A program made the translations under genes and the position numbers. A model generated the notes under the pieces. The model had not been told where the DNA came from, ran no database searches, and was given only the letters and a program-made list of their open reading frames with translations. Below, one piece after another: positions 4,501 to 6,887 of a stretch of DNA of 6,887 nt (the first letter of the stretch is position 1; the number at the start of each line of letters is the position of its first letter). Origin of the DNA: JAAZBW01 sp035647855 (GTDB taxonomy: Bacteria; Actinomycetota; Actinomycetes; Actinomycetales; Actinomycetaceae); the NCBI GenBank assembly GCA_035647855.1, contig DASRMP010000049.1, forward strand, positions 1 to 6,887. Reading direction: 5' to 3'.

Positions 4501-5832
4501 TCAACTCCAGACGAGTGCCTGCGCCGGGTCCTCGAGCACCGCGCACACGTCGCGGAGCACGAGCGCGCCGAGTTCGCCGTCGACGAGCCTGTGGTCGAAG
4601 GAGAGCGTCAGCGTCGTGACGTGCGCGGGGACGAGCTGCCCGTCCCGTACCCACGGCTGCTCGCGAACCGTACCGAACGCGAGGATGGCGGCCTCGCCCG
4701 GATTCAGGATTGGCGTGCCGGTGTCGATGCCGAAGGCTCCCACGTTCGTGATCGTGATCGTGCCGTCGGACATGTCGGCGGGCGTGGACTTCCCCGCGCG
4801 CGCCGTCTGCGTCAGCGCCGTCAACTCGCGGGCGAGGGCCTTGAGGCTCAGCCGGTGCGCGTCCTTGATGTTGGGCACCACGAGGCCGCGCGGCGTCGAG
4901 GCCGCGATGCCCAGGTTCACGTAGTGCTTGTAGACGATCTCCTGGTTCTCCGCATCCCAGGACGCGTTGACATCCGGGTGGCGGTGCACTGCGATGAGCA
5001 GCGCCTTCATCACGAACAGCAGCGGGGTCAGCCGGATGCCTTCGAACTCGCGGTCCAACTTCAGCCGCGCGAGCAGATCCATCGTGCGCGTGACGTCCAC
5101 GGTGTGCGTCACCGAGACGTGCGGCGCGGTGAACGCGCTCGTGACGGTCGCCTCCGCCGTCCGGCGCCGCACCGATTTCACGGGCACGCGGGTCCGCCGG
5201 CCGTCAGGAGAGACCCTCCCCCCGACCAGCCACGGCTCGTCGCCGGGGTAGAGCGCGTACGTCTGGGCCTGCATCGCCTGGTGGTGCTCCATGAGATCGC
5301 CTCGCGTCACGATCCCGCCAGGGCCGCTGCCCGCGATGACGCTCAGGTCGATGCCGAGATCGCGGGCCAGTTTCCGGACCGGAGGCTTGGCGAGCACTCG
5401 CCGCACGTCTTCCGGTCGGGTGATGCGACGCTGCCCCTCGTCATCGTTCTCTCGCGTCCCGTAGCCGACCAGCACCGCCCCGGATCCCTCCGAGGTCGCG
5501 GGCGCAGCCGCCACCTCTGGCGCCGGGGCAGGTTCGGACGCGGCGACGACGGCGGTTGGCGGCGTCGTCGTGCCGTCATCGGCTCCCTCGGCATCGGCGA
5601 CCTCGACCGCGATAACGGGTGTGCCGATCGGGACGTTCGCGCCCTCGGGCGCGAGCAGTTCGATGACGGTGCCGTCCCACGGGCTCGGCAGTTCCACCAT
5701 CGACTTCGCGGTCTCGATCTCGAGGATCGGCTGGTTGACGGTCACGGCGTCGCCGGGAGCGACGAGCCAGCTGACGATGTCGGCGTCGGTGAGGCCCTCG
5801 CCGGGATCGGGAAGGAGGAATTCTTGGCGCAC
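4501..5832 (-). CDS. 2-oxo acid dehydrogenase E2, dihydrolipoamide acyltransferase
   Basis: The product is 443 aa. This is the core subunit that takes the acyl group from E1 on a lipoyl arm and passes it to CoA. Residues 1-78 form one lipoyl domain (FLLPDPGEGL at 5-14; lipoylated Lys43 in ETAKS). A Pro/Ala-rich hinge follows (about 80-118). The peripheral-subunit-binding domain at about 147-183 (PPVRKLARDLGIDL, GPGGIVTRGDL) docks E1 or E3. The catalytic domain (about 212-443) has TITITNVGAFG (358-368) and the active-site motif DHRLVDG, with His414 and Asp418. All key residues are intact. Only one lipoyl domain is present, whereas actinobacterial pyruvate and 2-oxoglutarate systems differ in layout, so a branched-chain 2-oxo acid complex (BkdC-like) is the best guess. 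The GTG start has GAGGAG 4 nt upstream, overlapping the E1 beta stop codon, which indicates coupled translation in one operon. Confidence 0.95.
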   Translation of the reverse strand: MRQEFLLPDPGEGLTDADIVSWLVAPGDAVTVNQPILEIETAKSMVELPSPWDGTVIELLAPEGANVPIGTPVIAVEVADAEGADDGTTTPPTAVVAASEPAPAPEVAAAPATSEGSGAVLVGYGTRENDDEGQRRITRPEDVRRVLAKPPVRKLARDLGIDLSVIAGSGPGGIVTRGDLMEHHQAMQAQTYALYPGDEPWLVGGRVSPDGRRTRVPVKSVRRRTAEATVTSAFTAPHVSVTHTVDVTRTMDLLARLKLDREFEGIRLTPLLFVMKALLIAVHRHPDVNASWDAENQEIVYKHYVNLGIAASTPRGLVVPNIKDAHRLSLKALARELTALTQTARAGKSTPADMSDGTITITNVGAFGIDTGTPILNPGEAAILAFGTVREQPWVRDGQLVPAHVTTLTLSFDHRLVDGELGALVLRDVCAVLEDPAQALVWS

Positions 5833-5836
5833 GTGG

Positions 5837-5842
5837 CTCCTC
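5837..5842 (-). promoter_or_regulatory. Shine-Dalgarno GAGGAG of E2 overlapping the E1 beta stop
   Basis: On the minus strand GAGGAG starts with the last base of the E1 beta TAG stop and lies 4 nt before the GTG start of E2. It supports the GTG start at 5832 and suggests translational coupling between the two subunits. Confidence 0.75.
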
Positions 5843-6885
5843 TAGTAGGCGAGCGAGCGCTCGATCGCGTCGAGGACGCGGTCAAGGCCCGGGAGGTAGT
5901 CGTGTTCGTGGGCGCTCGCGGGGTACGGCGTGTGGAATCCTCCGACACGCAGAATCGGCGCCTGGAGCGAGTAGAAGCATTCCTCCGTGACGCGGGCGGC
6001 GAGTTCCGCTCCCGGCCCGAAGCTCGCGGGCGCCTCGTGGACGACGATGAGCCGCCCTGTCCGGCGGACCGACTCGGCAACGGCGGGGACGTCGAGCGGG
6101 GAGACGGAGCGAAGGTCGATGACCTCGGCGGACACGCCGTCGCGCGCGGCGGCGTCCGCGGCCTTGAGGAGGGTCGCGACCGTTGGGCCGTAGCCGGCGA
6201 GCGTGACGTCGTTTCCGGGCCGGAGCGTGGCGGATCGCTCGAGCCCCTCGACCACCCCCTGTGGAGTGAGATCGACGGCGTCCGGGACCGCGCCCTTGGC
6301 CCAGTAGCGGGCCTTCGGCTCCAGGAAGACGACCGGATCCGGGCAGACAATGGCCTGCTGGATCATGGTGTAGGCGTCCGCGGGACTCGACGGCGTCACC
6401 ACGCGCAGTCCGGCGGTGTGCGCGAAGTACGTCTCGGGCGACTCGGAGTGGTGCTCGATCGCGCCGATGTTGCCGCCGTAGGGAATGCGGATCACCACGG
6501 GCACGGCGAGATCGCCGACGGAGCGATAGCGCAGCTTGGCCAGTTGCGTGGTGATCTGATCGAAGGCGGGGAACACGAAGCCGTCGAACTGGATCTCAAC
6601 CACGGGCCGGTAGCCGCCCATCGCCATCCCGATCGCGGTGCCGACGATGCCGGACTCGGCGAGCGGGGTGTCGCGGACGCGGTCCGGGCCGAAGCGATCC
6701 TGCAGGCCGGCGGTGACGCGGAAGACGCCTCCGAGCCGGCCGACGTCCTCGCCCATGATGATCACGGACTCGTCGCGCTCCATGGCGGCGGCGAGGCCCG
6801 CAGTGATCGCGCCGCCGAGCGGCAGAGGTTTCGCCGCGGGGGCCGATGGGGTGGGGCGGCTCGGGGCCGCTGCGGTGACGCTCAT
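5842..6885 (-). CDS. 2-oxo acid dehydrogenase E1 component, beta subunit
   Basis: The product is 347 aa. Together with an alpha subunit it forms the thiamine-diphosphate E1 enzyme that decarboxylates a 2-oxo acid and acylates the E2 lipoyl arm. Family hallmarks are VIIMGEDVGRLGGVFRVT (41-58), DTPLAESGIVG (72-82; Glu77 is the conserved cofactor-contacting glutamate), RPVVEIQFDGFVFPAFDQI (93-111), PYGGNIGAIEHHSESPE (135-151; the HHS region lines the active site) and the C-terminal transketolase domain with EVIDLRSVSPLD and VVHEAP. Length and motifs are complete. Residues 3-20 are a Pro/Ala-rich extension before the conserved fold. The ATG at 6885 sits 2 nt from the window edge and reads ATGA, so it could overlap the stop of an upstream E1 alpha gene; that gene is not visible. 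E2 follows after 9 nt. A branched-chain 2-oxo acid substrate is likely but not shown. Confidence 0.95.
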   Translation of the reverse strand: MSVTAAAPSRPTPSAPAAKPLPLGGAITAGLAAAMERDESVIIMGEDVGRLGGVFRVTAGLQDRFGPDRVRDTPLAESGIVGTAIGMAMGGYRPVVEIQFDGFVFPAFDQITTQLAKLRYRSVGDLAVPVVIRIPYGGNIGAIEHHSESPETYFAHTAGLRVVTPSSPADAYTMIQQAIVCPDPVVFLEPKARYWAKGAVPDAVDLTPQGVVEGLERSATLRPGNDVTLAGYGPTVATLLKAADAAARDGVSAEVIDLRSVSPLDVPAVAESVRRTGRLIVVHEAPASFGPGAELAARVTEECFYSLQAPILRVGGFHTPYPASAHEHDYLPGLDRVLDAIERSLAY

Positions 6886-6887
6886 CG

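Overview
This looks like chromosomal DNA from a high-GC Gram-positive bacterium (Actinomycetota). The GC content is visibly high and the proteins are Ala/Thr/Pro-rich. The gene families also fit: a DUF2993 (LmeA-like) envelope protein, an Rv3717/Ami1-type amidase, a protein with an N-terminal leucine-rich-repeat-variant domain, and a single-lipoyl E2 paired with a separate E1 beta subunit. Order and genus cannot be fixed from the sequence alone.

Layout. Positions 1-1095 hold no convincing gene. They contain three unrelated repeat families stacked end to end. Family A (about 1-447) has fifteen 19-bp units, thirteen direct and two inverted. Their spacers are 2, 11-12 or 22 nt, so the units sit in steps close to whole helical turns. 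The orientation switches at a near-perfect 64-nt palindrome (362-425). Family B (475-781) has four 21-bp units in one orientation and five in the other. The five lie at an exact 42-bp period, and the switch is again a hairpin (571-610). Family C (about 876-1027) is a 45-bp tandem repeat that decays into 8-bp repeats, followed by a 19-bp duplication. This array block is the most unusual part of the window.

Positions 1096-1773 (-) encode a small secreted or membrane-anchored DUF2993 protein. It is divergent from a 489-aa single-pass membrane protein (1963-3432, +) that has a cytosolic LRV-type domain and a Cys-rich extracytoplasmic C-terminus. That gene converges on a membrane-anchored zinc N-acetylmuramoyl-L-alanine amidase (3463-4374, -). 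The junction between them carries a 29-bp-period duplication that includes the amidase stop codon.

Upstream of the amidase on the same strand lies a 2-oxo acid dehydrogenase operon: E1 beta (5842-6885, -) followed after 9 nt by E2 (4501-5832, -). An E1 alpha gene probably lies just outside the right edge. In actinobacteria this heteromeric E1 plus single-lipoyl E2 arrangement is typical of branched-chain 2-oxo acid dehydrogenase, but the substrate cannot be read from the sequence. The three genes between the arrays and the operon all encode envelope-facing proteins, while the E1/E2 operon is ordinary central metabolism.
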